NCBI RefSeq assembly: GCF_029840925.1
Contig: NZ_JAOCDM010000001.1
Coordinates: 62,001 to 126,000, forward strand
Reading direction: 5' to 3'
Length of the DNA stretch: 64,000 nt
DNA from: Pseudomonas sp. GD03858
Lineage (GTDB): Bacteria; Pseudomonadota; Gammaproteobacteria; Pseudomonadales; Pseudomonadaceae
Shown one piece after another: positions 8,327-16,708 of the stretch. The position numbers and the translations under genes were made by a program. How positions within the stretch are numbered: position 1 is the first letter of the stretch; every line of letters begins with the position of its first letter. The notes below the pieces were generated by a model. The model was not told the DNA's origin. It saw nothing but the letters and a program-made list of their open reading frames with translations, and ran no database searches.

Positions 8327-8817
8327 CCCTGGCCGATGCGATTGCCCGGCGCTTGTCAGCAGATGCCTATCGCGCGTTCGCACAAGGTGCCTCCCTAAAA
8401 GGCCTTTTAAAGCCTTTTAAGGGTAAGGGGGATCTGCAGCAGTTCGCCGAGACGATCCTGCGCCTGCGCACTCAGGTCGCCGAGTTGATGGCGGTGATGC
8501 TGGCGATCATGGCCCAGCCTCCCTTCTCACTGCTGGAGCTGCGACTGGTCGTCCAGCACAGCGCGACAGGCACCGACTTCCTGCGCTGGCGCAGTCCGGA
8601 CTTTCAGCGCATGGGCGTGCAGGTGTGGCAGGAATCGGTGGTTCACCCGCACCTGCACCCTGAGCTGCGGCGGGCGTTGTATCAGCTGGAGACCAACCGC
8701 GTCGTGCTGAACCTGCAGATGAGCAGCCTGCAGTCGCTGTATCGCCAGGCCGTCGCCGGTGCCAGCAAACTTGAGGCCGCCGAGCTCGCCCTGACCCGTT
8801 TCCCCACCGAGGAGTGA
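8323..8817 (+). CDS. DUF3158-family ICE protein, 164 aa
   Basis: Helical cytoplasmic protein with the DUF3158 pattern (LKGLLKPFKGKGDLQQFA, then LLELRLVVQHSATGTDFLRW and VQVWQESV). The family occurs next to ssb and TIGR03761 genes in conjugative elements; no activity is known. The ATGA overlap with the previous gene and the 5-bp gap to ssb show an operon. Confidence 0.82.
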   Translation: MTLADAIARRLSADAYRAFAQGASLKGLLKPFKGKGDLQQFAETILRLRTQVAELMAVMLAIMAQPPFSLLELRLVVQHSATGTDFLRWRSPDFQRMGVQVWQESVVHPHLHPELRRALYQLETNRVVLNLQMSSLQSLYRQAVAGASKLEAAELALTRFPTEE

Positions 8818-8822
8818 CCCGC

Positions 8823-9251
8823 ATGAGCACGTTATTTGTAGGTGAAGGCAACATCGGTAGCGTTCCGGAATTCCAGGAGTTCAGTTCGAACCCGGATGAA
8901 CCGCGGCGCCTGTTGCGGCTGAACGTCTATTTCGACAACCCGGTACCGCGTGAAGGCGGTTACGAGGATCGCGGCGGCTACTGGGCGCCGGTCGAGCTCT
9001 GGCACCGCGATGCCGAGCACTGGAGCACCCTGTACCAGAAAGGCATGCGCATCCTGGTCGAAGGCCGCACGGTCAAGGAGGAGTGGGAAGACAGCGAGGA
9101 CAATGCGCGCGTGACCTTCAAGGTCGAGGCCCGGCGCATTGGTATCCTGCCGCACCGCCTGGTCTCGGTCTCCATGCGCGAGAAAGCGCAGGACACTACC
9201 AGCACCACGCGTAAAGGCGGTGGCAAGAAAGCCACGCGCAAGGCCGGGTGA
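8823..9251 (+). CDS. ssb: ICE single-stranded DNA-binding protein, 142 aa
   Basis: OB-fold SSB of the ICE type: FVGEGNIGSVPEFQEF at the N-terminus, then LLRLNVYFDNPV, WAPVELWHRDAEHWSTLYQK and GMRILVEGRTVKEEW. The C-terminus is a basic tail (RKGGGKKATRKAG) rather than the acidic tip of housekeeping SSB, so interaction with host replication partners through that tip is not expected. It probably coats element ssDNA during transfer or rolling-circle replication. Start at 8823. Confidence 0.88.
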   Translation: MSTLFVGEGNIGSVPEFQEFSSNPDEPRRLLRLNVYFDNPVPREGGYEDRGGYWAPVELWHRDAEHWSTLYQKGMRILVEGRTVKEEWEDSEDNARVTFKVEARRIGILPHRLVSVSMREKAQDTTSTTRKGGGKKATRKAG

Positions 9252-9339
9252 ACGTGGAACTCAGTGGAATCACTGCACACTGCGCGATACAGCAGGGAAT
9301 ACGCAGCCCACCCGGCGAGCGGAATTGACGCTCAGCATG

Positions 9340-9507
9340 CTAACCACCTCGCCGGGCGTTCCCGCGCAGCCCACTCTCCAGCAACTGCTTCACCTCCGTC
9401 AGGAATTGATCCGGGGCAAGGAATGCCCGCCAGAGCGACGGACTCGCCTGAACCCAAGTAATCAACATGCGCGCCTCCCTATTGTCCGGTTTCAGATAGG
9501 TAGCCAT
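9340..9507 (-). CDS. Possible small minus-strand protein, 55 aa
   Basis: An open frame on the minus strand encodes a coherent helical peptide (MATYLKPDNREARMLITWVQ, then SPSLWRAFLAPDQFLTEVKQ and LLESGLRG). Its second ATG (9468) has GGGAGG 6 nt upstream. It opposes the surrounding operon and has no recognised family. It may be a truncated remnant of a longer protein, since it reads like an interior or C-terminal segment. Confidence 0.3.
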   Translation of the reverse strand: MATYLKPDNREARMLITWVQASPSLWRAFLAPDQFLTEVKQLLESGLRGNARRGG

Positions 9508-9542
9508 GAACAGCTCGTAGGCCTTGATTGCTAACTAATCAG

Positions 9543-9653
9543 CCTCACTCTGGTCGGATCCATGCACGTTTCAAGGAGCTGGGTGGCGCCGATAAGCAGT
9601 TCGCCCCGGAGTTTCTGCAAACGCTGGTCACTCATCTAGCGCAACACAAGTAA
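9543..9653 (+). pseudogene. Short 3' gene remnant before topB
   Basis: The frame ending with TAA at 9653 reads RIHARFKELGGADKQFAPEF then LQTLVTHLAQHK. It looks like a protein C-terminus, but no start or upstream continuation is visible. With the minus-strand peptide above, it makes the 9252-9762 gap look like an eroded cargo site. Confidence 0.3.
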
Positions 9654-9762
9654 GGTTTTGCCCCGCGCTGACACGTCGAACCGACCCCACCGGTTTCGGC
9701 TTTACCCTGGCGTTTCACGACCACACCCCCACCCTGTCGGTACCCATCGAGAGGGCCCGCGT

Positions 9763-11730
9763 ATGCGCCTGTTTATTTGCGAGAAACCGTCCCAAGCCCG
9801 CGACATCGCCCGGGTACTTCAGGCCAGCCGGCGCGGCGATGGCTGCCTGCTGGGCCAAAACGTCACCGTCACCTGGTGCGTCGGTCATCTGCTGGAAACT
9901 GCGCCCCCTGAAGCATATGGCGATTACAAACGCTGGGCGCTGGACGACCTGCCCATCATTCCCAGCCGTTGGCAGTTGGTGGTCAAGCCCAAGGTCGCCA
10001 GCCAATTCAAGGTGATCGACCAATTGCTGCGTACGTGCCGCGAAGTGGTCATCGCCACCGACGCTGATCGCGAGGGTGAGATGATCGCCCGCGAGATCCT
10101 CGAGCGCTGTCAGTACCAGGGGCCGGTCCTGCGCCTGTGGCTGTCTGCCCTTGATGAAGCCTCGATCCGCCGCGCCTTGGCTGCCTTGCGTCCGGGCGAA
10201 CAGACCCTGCCGCTGTACCACTGTGCGCTGGCCCGCTCCCGCTCCGACTGGTTGGTGGGTATCAACCTGAGCCGGCTGTTCACCCTGCTCGGCCGCCGCG
10301 CCGGCTTTGAGGGTGTGCTGCCGGTCGGCCGCGTCCAGACCCCGACGTTGCGCCTGGTGGTCGAACGCGACCGGGCCATCGCCAGCTTTGTGCCGCAACC
10401 CTTCTGGGTTGTGGACGCCCAGTTGGAGGCAGAAGCCATGCGTTTCAAAGTCCGTTGGCAACCTCCGGCTTCTGTCTGCGACGATGAGGGCCGCTGCCTT
10501 GATGAAGCGGCCGCCACGCAAGCTGCACTGCGCCTGAGCCAACACGGAACAGCCCGCATCGAAACCGTCGAGGTGGAGCGCGTCCGCGAGGGCCCGCCAC
10601 TGCCGTTCGACCTGGGCACATTGCAGGAAGTCTGCTCGGCCAAACTTGGGCTCGGTGCCCAAGAAACGCTGGAGGCCGCCCAGGCCCTGTACGAAACCCA
10701 TAAGGCGACGACTTACCCGCGCACCGATTGCGGCTACCTGCCCGAGAGCATGCTCGATGAGGTGCCCCGCGTACTGCATGCCCTGGTGGCTGCCAGCCCT
10801 GCGCTCGGCCAGGTCATCAAAGAGCTCGATCCCTGTCGCCGCTCCCGCTCCTGGAACAGCAGCAAGATCACCGCGCACCACGGCATCATTCCGACCGCCA
10901 TGACGCTCGACCTCACTCAGCTTTCCGAGCGCGAGCAGGCGGTTTACGCGCTGATCCGCGCCCGCTATCTCGCGCAGTTTTTGCCTGAGCATGAGTACTT
11001 GAAGACCCAGGTATTGCTGCAGAGCGAGGCCGATCACTTGCTCGCTCGCGGCAAGCAGATCCTGGTGCGTGGTTGGAAAGCGGTGGTCAACGAAACCCAC
11101 GGCAACGAGCCCGGCGAGCACACTCAACGTCTGCCTACGCTCCGCGAATCTGCCTCGGTGGCGCTGACTGACGCGGCCGCCATTGCCCAGCGCACGCAGC
11201 CCCCCAAGGCCTACACCGAGGGCACGCTGGTCAAGGCGATGAAGACCATCGCCAACCAGGTGGCCGATCCGCGGCTCAAGCAGACCCTCAAGGACAGTTG
11301 CGGCCTCGGCACCGAAGCCACCCGCGCGGCCATCATCCAGGGCCTGATCGACCACGGTTACCTGAGCAAGAAAAAGCGCAGCCTGGCCGCCTCGGCTGCG
11401 GCGCACACCTTGATCGAAGCGGTGCCACCGGAAGTGGCCGATCCGGTGCTAACGGCCCTGTGGGAGCAGGCGCTGGAGCGCATCGAATCGGGCCAGTTGA
11501 GTGTCGAGACCTTTCTCGCCAAGCAGGCGCAGTGGTTGACCCGCTTAGTGCGCAGCAATGCTTCGCTTACCCTGCAGCCGCCCCCCTCCAAAGGACCGTT
11601 CTGCCCGGTGTGCCGTAGCGCCATGCGCCAACGCAAAGGCCGCACCGGCAGCTTCTGGTCCTGCATTCGCTACCCGGAATGCAAGGGCACCAAGCCCGCC
11701 GTCAAAGCCAAGCGCCCGAAGAGGTCATGA
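9763..11730 (+). CDS. topB: DNA topoisomerase III, 655 aa
   Basis: Type IA topoisomerase. The Toprim motif TDADREGEM lies near residues 98-106, the active-site tyrosine in TTYPRTDCGYLP near residue 318, the conserved YTEGTLVKAMKTI segment around 485-500, and a C-terminal four-cysteine zinc finger (CPVCRSAMRQ...SCIRYPECKG). It relaxes and decatenates DNA through a covalent phosphotyrosine intermediate; ICE-borne TopB is thought to assist element replication or transfer. The start ATG at 9763 follows GAGAGGG. Its length is normal for plasmid/ICE TopB. A long open frame on the opposite strand is a composition artefact. Confidence 0.96.
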   Translation: MRLFICEKPSQARDIARVLQASRRGDGCLLGQNVTVTWCVGHLLETAPPEAYGDYKRWALDDLPIIPSRWQLVVKPKVASQFKVIDQLLRTCREVVIATDADREGEMIAREILERCQYQGPVLRLWLSALDEASIRRALAALRPGEQTLPLYHCALARSRSDWLVGINLSRLFTLLGRRAGFEGVLPVGRVQTPTLRLVVERDRAIASFVPQPFWVVDAQLEAEAMRFKVRWQPPASVCDDEGRCLDEAAATQAALRLSQHGTARIETVEVERVREGPPLPFDLGTLQEVCSAKLGLGAQETLEAAQALYETHKATTYPRTDCGYLPESMLDEVPRVLHALVAASPALGQVIKELDPCRRSRSWNSSKITAHHGIIPTAMTLDLTQLSEREQAVYALIRARYLAQFLPEHEYLKTQVLLQSEADHLLARGKQILVRGWKAVVNETHGNEPGEHTQRLPTLRESASVALTDAAAIAQRTQPPKAYTEGTLVKAMKTIANQVADPRLKQTLKDSCGLGTEATRAAIIQGLIDHGYLSKKKRSLAASAAAHTLIEAVPPEVADPVLTALWEQALERIESGQLSVETFLAKQAQWLTRLVRSNASLTLQPPPSKGPFCPVCRSAMRQRKGRTGSFWSCIRYPECKGTKPAVKAKRPKRS

Positions 11731-11887
11731 CTTGACGGCAGACTGTCGCGCTGGTGTAGTGATCCAGCCCCTCGCCGCTTGGCGACCCAGACCGATTCGC
11801 TCCGGGCAGCTCGGTCAGACTCGTAGAGTTCGGAGCCACCCTTCACCGCCTCTGCGGATGACTTCTCAGCGTTCCAAGTCCCCCAGG

Positions 11888-11930
11888 CGGATGACCCGTG
11901 CGGCTTGTGCCAAGCCTCAAGGGTCATCCG
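11888..11930. repeat. Two-stage perfect cruciform (candidate origin or operator)
   Basis: Outer arms CGGATGACCC (11888-11897) and GGGTCATCCG (11921-11930) pair perfectly. Inside are symmetrical 4-nt gaps, then perfect inner arms GGCTTG (11902-11907) and CAAGCC (11911-11916) around a 3-nt loop. There is no T-tract, so it is not a typical terminator. An extra direct copy of CGGATGAC lies at 11857-11864. The symmetry fits a protein-binding or nick-region structure (oriT/oriV type); function is inference. Confidence 0.6.
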
Positions 11931-11953
11931 CTTCGGCGACGATGCTCAGCCCC

Positions 11954-11985
11954 GGTGCCCGCCGGCGAAACACTGGGCACCTTTT
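11954..11985 (+). terminator. Weak terminator-like hairpin
   Basis: GGTGCCC (11954-11960) pairs with GGGCACC (11975-11981) over a 14-nt loop and is followed by TTTTG. It may end transcription from topB. Confidence 0.4.
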
Positions 11986-12117
11986 GTGCGCGGATGCGTG
12001 CCAGTTGATTCCGACCCAGGCCACGACAAGGGTCGGTTGATCCAGTGGATCGACAGCGGAGAGTTTGCGACGAACTCCGGTGTCACATCGCCGGATCAAA
12101 GGTGGTCCACCTCCTCC

Positions 12118-12145
12118 TAGCCTGATGACCGTCGGGCTATTTTTT
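12118..12145 (+). terminator. Rho-independent terminator candidate
   Basis: TAGCC (12118-12122) pairs with GGCTA (12135-12139) and is followed immediately by six T residues. The short stem makes it moderate; it separates topB from the downstream leader. Confidence 0.5.
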
Positions 12146-12261
12146 CGCCGCTGACAATCCACCGAAAGCCACCGAATTTCGCCCACCCAGTCCGTCCCAA
12201 ATCCCCGGTTGACGGAGGTTTGGCTGCGTTCTATAGATGGGCTGCACACCGCTGTCGTTGA

Positions 12262-12376
12262 CAGCACCCAGGCAGCTAGAACCTTCAAGGCTGCGCCCGT
12301 TCGGGTGGTTCTCCCCAAGTGCGACTCGCGCTCGGCAGCTCGCACGGTCACCGACCTGTCGGTGATGAGCGCCCTC
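12262..12376 (+). repeat. ICE leader repeat, copy A
   Basis: About 115 bp that align along their whole length with 40100-40217 (copy B). The best-conserved core is CCCCAAGTGCGACTCGCGCT followed by CGGCAGCTCGCA. The core is followed in both copies by an inverted repeat, here a perfect TCACCGAC-CT-GTCGGTGA. Copy A lies about 100-210 bp upstream of the STY4534 gene. A shared regulatory leader or promoter element is inferred. Confidence 0.65.
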
Positions 12377-12471
12377 TCTACCGATCATGTGTTTGCACCC
12401 TCACCCCTGCGGAACTCACCAGCCGCCAGGGCCGGTGGATGTCCGCGTTTCTGCTGAACAGGAGATCCACC

Positions 12472-13011
12472 ATGACTACTGCAAGCAATAACGCCACCAC
12501 CACCTACTTCAACCTGCACACCCAAGGCATCGGTTACCTGAATCGTGTCCGCGAAGTCCCGGTTCGCCGTGGCCAAGCGTTCATGGCCTGCGACATCGCC
12601 GCCTTGCACGGCGCCTCGGACGACGTCGAGTACACCCGCTTCGACTGCAAGGTCGCCAGCGGTGAAGCCGACCGGCTGATCCGTGAACACCTCGAAGACG
12701 TGCGCGCTGAACGCAAGGTCCTCATCGCGTTTCGCATTGGCGACCTTTGGGTAGATCCCTTCCTGTACGAGAAAGGCGAACGCAAGGGGCAACCCGGCGC
12801 CAGCCTCAAGGGCCGTCTGATCTTCATCGAGTGGATCAAGGTCGATGGCCAGTTCAGCTACCGTGCGCCCGCCCGTACCGACGCTGCCTCTGCCGCGGTT
12901 GAACCAGGGGAGGCAGATGGAGATAAGGCAGACACTGACGGTGACTCCGATCAACGCCAACCAACTCCGACCGCCGCCCGTGAATCCACCGCAGCACGTC
13001 AGTCTGCCTGA
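12472..13011 (+). CDS. STY4534-type ICE replication protein (DUF3577), 179 aa
   Basis: N-terminal pattern TTYFNLHTQGIGYLNRVREV, then PVRRGQAFMACDIAALHG, and YTRFDCKVASGEADRLIREH are typical of DUF3577/STY4534 proteins. The C-terminal 45 residues are an acidic, Ala/Pro-rich disordered tail. The family is tied to replication or stabilisation of excised elements; no enzymatic motif is present. The ATG at 12472 follows AGGAG. It is the first gene after the long leader region and likely heads the 12472-14667 operon. Confidence 0.88.
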   Translation: MTTASNNATTTYFNLHTQGIGYLNRVREVPVRRGQAFMACDIAALHGASDDVEYTRFDCKVASGEADRLIREHLEDVRAERKVLIAFRIGDLWVDPFLYEKGERKGQPGASLKGRLIFIEWIKVDGQFSYRAPARTDAASAAVEPGEADGDKADTDGDSDQRQPTPTAARESTAARQSA

Positions 13012-13077
13012 GGCAGTTTGACCGCCAGCAACAGGCGCTCTCAGAGCGCCTGCTGCTCATTCACGTCGGAGGTTGGC

Positions 13078-13335
13078 ATGGAAAGCTTCTGGCTCTGCGG
13101 AGACTGCCTGCAAGCGGTTGCCTACGACGACTTCAGCGCACTGTCGCTGTACTACAGCGAGGCCGAAGTCGACCAGCGAGTCGCGCAGATGCGTATCGAG
13201 TTGCAGGCGTTAATGCCGCTCAGCGCTGATTTCAATCCGGACACCGGCGTCGGCATCGACCCCTTCTCCACTCGCCCCTGCGAAGCCTGCCATTCCCCGT
13301 TGCGCGGCACACGTCATCGTTTTACCCGCCTGTGA
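13078..13335 (+). CDS. Small zinc-ribbon-like ICE protein, 85 aa
   Basis: Two CxxC pairs (CGDC near residue 7-10 and CEAC near residue 71-74) bracket an acidic helical core ([20 protein letters not shown]). This suggests one structural zinc site. The start at 13078 is chosen because CGGAGG precedes it; an in-frame upstream extension to 13018 would lack a ribosome site. Such small proteins commonly lie between STY4534 and radC genes in this ICE family. Function unknown. Confidence 0.75.
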   Translation: MESFWLCGDCLQAVAYDDFSALSLYYSEAEVDQRVAQMRIELQALMPLSADFNPDTGVGIDPFSTRPCEACHSPLRGTRHRFTRL

Positions 13336-13396
13336 CCGCCTGACCCTACCCACAGGGCACTCCTCCCGGAGCGCCCCTGCACACGAGGCTCTGCTC

Positions 13397-13891
13397 ATGA
13401 AAACGCCATTGACCCTGGTCGAGCCCCTCGACCCCGTCCTGACCCAGCGCGCCCACGAAGATGCGTTGATCAGCGAAGCCCTGCAGCTGCTGGACCAACG
13501 CCACTTCCAGCGCGGCGAAGTGCTCATCACACCTGCCGATGCCGCGTCCTACCTGAAGCTGCGCCTGGCGCCCTATCACCACGAGGTGTTTGCCCTGCTG
13601 TACCTCGATTCACGCCACCGCGTACTGGACTTCGAGGTGTTGTTTTTCGGCAGCATCGACGGTGCTTCGGTGTACCCCCGTGAAGTGGTGGTCAAGGTAC
13701 TGGCGCACAACGCCGCCGCGGTCATCCTCAGCCACAACCACCCTTCCGGCTGCCCTGAACCCAGCGACGCCGACCGCGTGCTGACGGCGCGCCTGATCGA
13801 AATCTTGGCGCTGGTCGAGGTCCGCGTTCTGGACCACATCATCGTCGGAGAAGGTCAGCCCCTCTCCCTGGCCGAATACGGCTGGCTCTAA
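13397..13891 (+). CDS. radC: RadC-like JAB-domain protein, 164 aa
   Basis: MPN/JAB1 metalloprotease-like fold of the RadC family: [20 protein letters not shown], then [12 protein letters not shown] and the metal-binding motif [15 protein letters not shown] near residues 111-125. Mobile elements often carry a truncated RadC lacking the N-terminal helix-hairpin-helix domain, as here (164 aa). A DNA-repair role was withdrawn for the family and its activity remains undefined. Start at 13397, in operon with the upstream zinc-ribbon gene. Confidence 0.93.
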   Translation: MKTPLTLVEPLDPVLTQRAHEDALISEALQLLDQRHFQRGEVLITPADAASYLKLRLAPYHHEVFALLYLDSRHRVLDFEVLFFGSIDGASVYPREVVVKVLAHNAAAVILSHNHPSGCPEPSDADRVLTARLIEILALVEVRVLDHIIVGEGQPLSLAEYGWL

Positions 13892-13951
13892 CCCTCTCTC
13901 ACTCGCCACCGCCTGCTTGGGGTGGCGTTCTCTTTTTTCTGGAGCGCCATC

Positions 13952-14667
13952 ATGCTCACCTCAACCCCCAACCCCTTTGCCCGCGGTTTCCATGCATTTG
14001 CCTGCGAGCGCGTGGTCCAGATCCACTACGACGACCAGTGCCCGCCCTGCTACCGCCCCTGCACACCGCCCAGCTGGACCTGGACGACGATCACATCAAC
14101 TGCCAGGCCTGCGTGTTCGATGACGACTGTGCCGTCATCACGGAAGGCCAGGATGTCTTGGGCTTTCTACGCATGCAGTTGCCCGCGGTTGGTGTGGTCA
14201 CCACCGTGCTGTACCAGGTCACCGCCGAGCGGGTGACTGGCTCGTTACACCTCGGCGACCTTCCCAGCCTGGAAGCGGCGAATCAACTGATGCAGCAGTT
14301 GTCCTTTACCACCGGCCAGTACAGCCGCAGCTGGGAGATCAGCGCATCTCACCTACCGGCCGACGAGTACGCCTACCTTGAGCAGCTTGCCCGCAGCGAA
14401 CGACCGGCGAGCTTCCTTGAATGTTTCCCATTGGTCAGCAACCGCTCCGTCGGCTGCAAGCTGTACTCGACACCCTGGCACCGCAGCGACCAAAGAGAAG
14501 GCCTTGGTTGCTCAGCGGCGGACGTCTGCATTCGTCTGCTGGATGAACAGGTACCGCCGGTGTTGATGACCCTGTTGCTGCTGGCCGGCCAGACCGACAC
14601 GCGTTTCCTGGTGTTCGATCCCGATGCAGCCCCGCTGGCAGGACTGCCGGTGTTTGCTGACGATTGA
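13952..14667 (+). pseudogene. Hypothetical ICE protein, frameshifted at about 14036-14038
   Basis: The ATG at 13952 (GGAG upstream) opens a frame reading NPFARGFHAFACERVVQIHY then DDQ. At 14036-14038 coding clearly moves to the next frame (VPALLPPLHTAQLDLDDDHI) and continues to 14667. A single missing G in CAGGTG would restore one protein of about 239 residues. The downstream part has two CxxC-like spots and helical repeats but no family I recognise. It could be a true one-base deletion, a sequence error or, less likely, recoding. It ends just before a strong terminator. Confidence 0.6.
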
Positions 14668-14670
14668 CCC

Positions 14671-14697
14671 AAGGCGCCCTGCAGGGCGCCTTTTTTA
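14671..14697 (+). terminator. Strong Rho-independent terminator
   Basis: AAGGCGCCC-TGCA-GGGCGCCTT followed by a T-run, starting 4 nt after the frameshifted gene. It closes the 12472-14667 operon. Confidence 0.92.
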
Positions 14698-14797
14698 TGT
14701 GTTGGGCTCGATAAACCGGTCGGCCAACTTCGGTTTTTCAGTGGGGGCAGCTCGCGCGCATTGCCAAGGTGTCGGCACCTACTGTCGAGACCTGCTC

Positions 14798-15316
14798 ATG
14801 CACACGCCCGCACTTTCTTACCTTGTCCTGATGCTCGCGCTGGCGGGCTGCAACACGTCGCCTGCCATCACCCCACCGATGGCGCCAGCCAAAGCCGCAT
14901 CAGCTCCAGCCACCCCGTCCAAGCCGTCGGCAGAGTCGGCAGCGTGGGTCCGCCAGGACCGCTACACCCTGGTCAGCACGCGACCGACGCTGGAGCAACG
15001 CCAGCCGTTGTTCCAGCTCATCACCGTGCAGATTTCACCGGCGCTGCACGCGACGGTCGGTGATGCACTGCGCCACGTGTTGCAGCGCTCGGGCTACTCA
15101 CTCTGCGCCAACCGCGCCGAGGTCACGACCTTGTTCAGCCGTCCCCTGCCGGCCGTGCAACACCAGCTCGGGCCGATGGCGCTGCTGGATGGCTTGACCA
15201 TCCTCGGCGGCCCGGCTTGGCGGCTTGTGATCGATCCGGTCGAACGCAGCGTGTGCTACGCCCTTCGCGCACCGGTGCCCGCCCCACCTCAGCCGCCCCT
15301 GGAGATCGCGCCATGA
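14798..15316 (+). CDS. pilL: PilL-like conjugative lipoprotein, 172 aa
   Basis: Signal peptide with lipobox LALAGC (Cys near residue 18), a Pro/Ala linker, then a domain reading RYTLVSTRPTLEQRQPLFQL and GDALRHVLQRSGYSLC. This matches the PilL N-terminal domain of ICE transfer regions (TIGR03748), an outer-membrane-associated protein related to secretin STN domains. The ATG at 14798 is chosen because it starts directly before the hydrophobic signal. First gene of the first transfer operon; it overlaps the next gene by ATGA. Confidence 0.85.
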   Translation: MHTPALSYLVLMLALAGCNTSPAITPPMAPAKAASAPATPSKPSAESAAWVRQDRYTLVSTRPTLEQRQPLFQLITVQISPALHATVGDALRHVLQRSGYSLCANRAEVTTLFSRPLPAVQHQLGPMALLDGLTILGGPAWRLVIDPVERSVCYALRAPVPAPPQPPLEIAP

Positions 15317-15981
15317 AAGTCCATCACTTTCAGGCCCTGGTTCTCGGGGCCCTGTGCCTAGGCGCCGCCGTACTGGCCGCCGTGACCTACAACCACCAGC
15401 AACAACTGACCGCGCTCCTGGTCGCTGCTGAGAATGCGCCAGCCGATCCAGTACCGGCGCTGCGGCGGGACCTCGATGTACTCAGCGCCACTGTCGCGGC
15501 ACTCCCAGCGCAAGTGAAAGCGCTGGGTGAGCACCAGCGCCAGCAGGACGCGACTTTCGCGACGTTGAGCAAACAGTTGGATGAGATGAGCGCGTCGCTC
15601 AAGGCCATTGAAGCGGAGCCGCTGGGTCCGATCCAGGCCGATCTGGTCGCGCTGGAACAACGATTGGACAACACCGAAACCGCCGTCCACACCCTTGAGG
15701 CTCGATCGACTGCGCCATCCGCACAGACTCAGTCTGCAGCCTTCGCCAAACGGGCCGCCAAAATCCAAACCCCGACGCCGCCATTTACGTTGTTGGGTGT
15801 CGAGACCCGGGGCGACGTCCGGTTTGTCTCGGCCTTACCGACCGGCGCGCACGCCCTGTCGACCGTCCACCTGCTGCAGCCCGGTGACAGCCTGAACGAC
15901 TGGCAGCTCAAGGCCATTCGCCGGAACCAGGCCGTGTTCCAAGTGACTGGTCTCGGCGAACGTTCGCTGCCCCTGCCGTGA
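15313..15981 (+). CDS. ICE transfer protein, membrane-anchored coiled coil, 222 aa
   Basis: One N-terminal transmembrane helix (ALVLGALCLGAAVLAAVTYN), a long coiled coil (about residues 45-130, VKALGEHQRQQDATFATLSK) and a C-terminal globular part (TLLGVETRGDVRFVSALP ... LQPGDSLNDWQLKAI). Probably periplasmic and a component of the conjugation apparatus. The C-terminal domain recalls PilP-like or LysM-type assembly domains, but this is only an impression. Its position between pilL and the TIGR03759 gene is normal for the family. Confidence 0.7.
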   Translation: MKVHHFQALVLGALCLGAAVLAAVTYNHQQQLTALLVAAENAPADPVPALRRDLDVLSATVAALPAQVKALGEHQRQQDATFATLSKQLDEMSASLKAIEAEPLGPIQADLVALEQRLDNTETAVHTLEARSTAPSAQTQSAAFAKRAAKIQTPTPPFTLLGVETRGDVRFVSALPTGAHALSTVHLLQPGDSLNDWQLKAIRRNQAVFQVTGLGERSLPLP

Positions 15982-15991
15982 CGAGGTGCAT

Positions 15992-16708
15992 ATGGCCCGG
16001 TTCATGACTCTCTCGCTGCTCCTATTCCCCATCTACCTGATACCGGGATCGGGATGGAGCGCACCCGCCACGGTTGAAACGGAGCAGCAGTCCAGCGAGC
16101 AGGCCCCGCTGCAGCAAGCGCGATCCGCAGCACAGGCCAAGGCTTGGGGCCTGACTGATGATGAATGGGCCAAGTTCGAGCGACTGCAGAGCGGTCAGCG
16201 CCAGTACTGGTCACCCCAACTCGACCCGCTGACCACCCTGGGTGTGGAAGCCGATTCGGACCAGGAGCGCCAGCGCTACGCCGAGCTGCAGGTACGACTC
16301 GAAGCCAAGCGTGCCGAGCGCGAACTGGCCTATCAGAAAGCCTATTCCGCGGCCTGGACGCGGCTGTTCCCGGGGCTGCTGCCAGTGCAGGGGATGAGTG
16401 ATGCCGTATCCCCTTCGGACAACGTGCGCTATGCGGTGTTTGTGGAGGAAACGTGCTCTAACTGCGAGGCCAGCCTCCGCCAATGGCTGAGCACGGGTGC
16501 CCACTTGGATGTCTATCTGGTGGGCAGCCAAGGCGACGATGCGCGCATTCGGCAATGGGCGCGCAAGGTGGGCATTAGCGCTGCCCAGATTGGCAGCGGC
16601 CAGGTCACCCTCAATCACGACCGCGGCCGCTGGTTCGCCCTCGGCGCTAGCCGCCCCCTGCCCGCACGCTTTCAACAGGTGGAAGGGAAATGGCAACGCG
16701 TCGACTGA
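15992..16708 (+). CDS. TIGR03759-family ICE protein, 238 aa
   Basis: Signal peptide (SLLLFPIYLIPGSGWSAP), then the family hallmark AWGLTDDEWAKFERLQSGQR and YWSPQLDPLTTLGVEA. The C-terminal half has a CSNC motif (FVEETCSNCEASLRQWLST) in a thioredoxin-like setting, suggesting a periplasmic disulfide-handling or TrbB/DsbC-like role. This function is inference. The coding end overlaps the transglycosylase start by 19 nt. Confidence 0.87.
   Translation: MARFMTLSLLLFPIYLIPGSGWSAPATVETEQQSSEQAPLQQARSAAQAKAWGLTDDEWAKFERLQSGQRQYWSPQLDPLTTLGVEADSDQERQRYAELQVRLEAKRAERELAYQKAYSAAWTRLFPGLLPVQGMSDAVSPSDNVRYAVFVEETCSNCEASLRQWLSTGAHLDVYLVGSQGDDARIRQWARKVGISAAQIGSGQVTLNHDRGRWFALGASRPLPARFQQVEGKWQRVD

Larger units (their letters stand above)
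11731..12471. other. 741-bp intergenic region with cruciform, terminators and leader repeat
   Basis: No credible gene is seen. In order it holds direct repeats of CGGATGAC (11857 and 11888), a two-stage cruciform (11888-11930), a hairpin followed by TTTTG (11954-11985), a better terminator (12118-12145) and a 115-bp leader that recurs at 40100-40217. The size and structure density suggest a control or origin region. Confidence 0.55.

Noticed and set aside
9715..11406. Long open frame (563 codons) on the minus strand opposite topB
   Set aside because: It mirrors the GC-rich codon pattern of topB, has no ribosome site or known motif, and topB is unmistakable.
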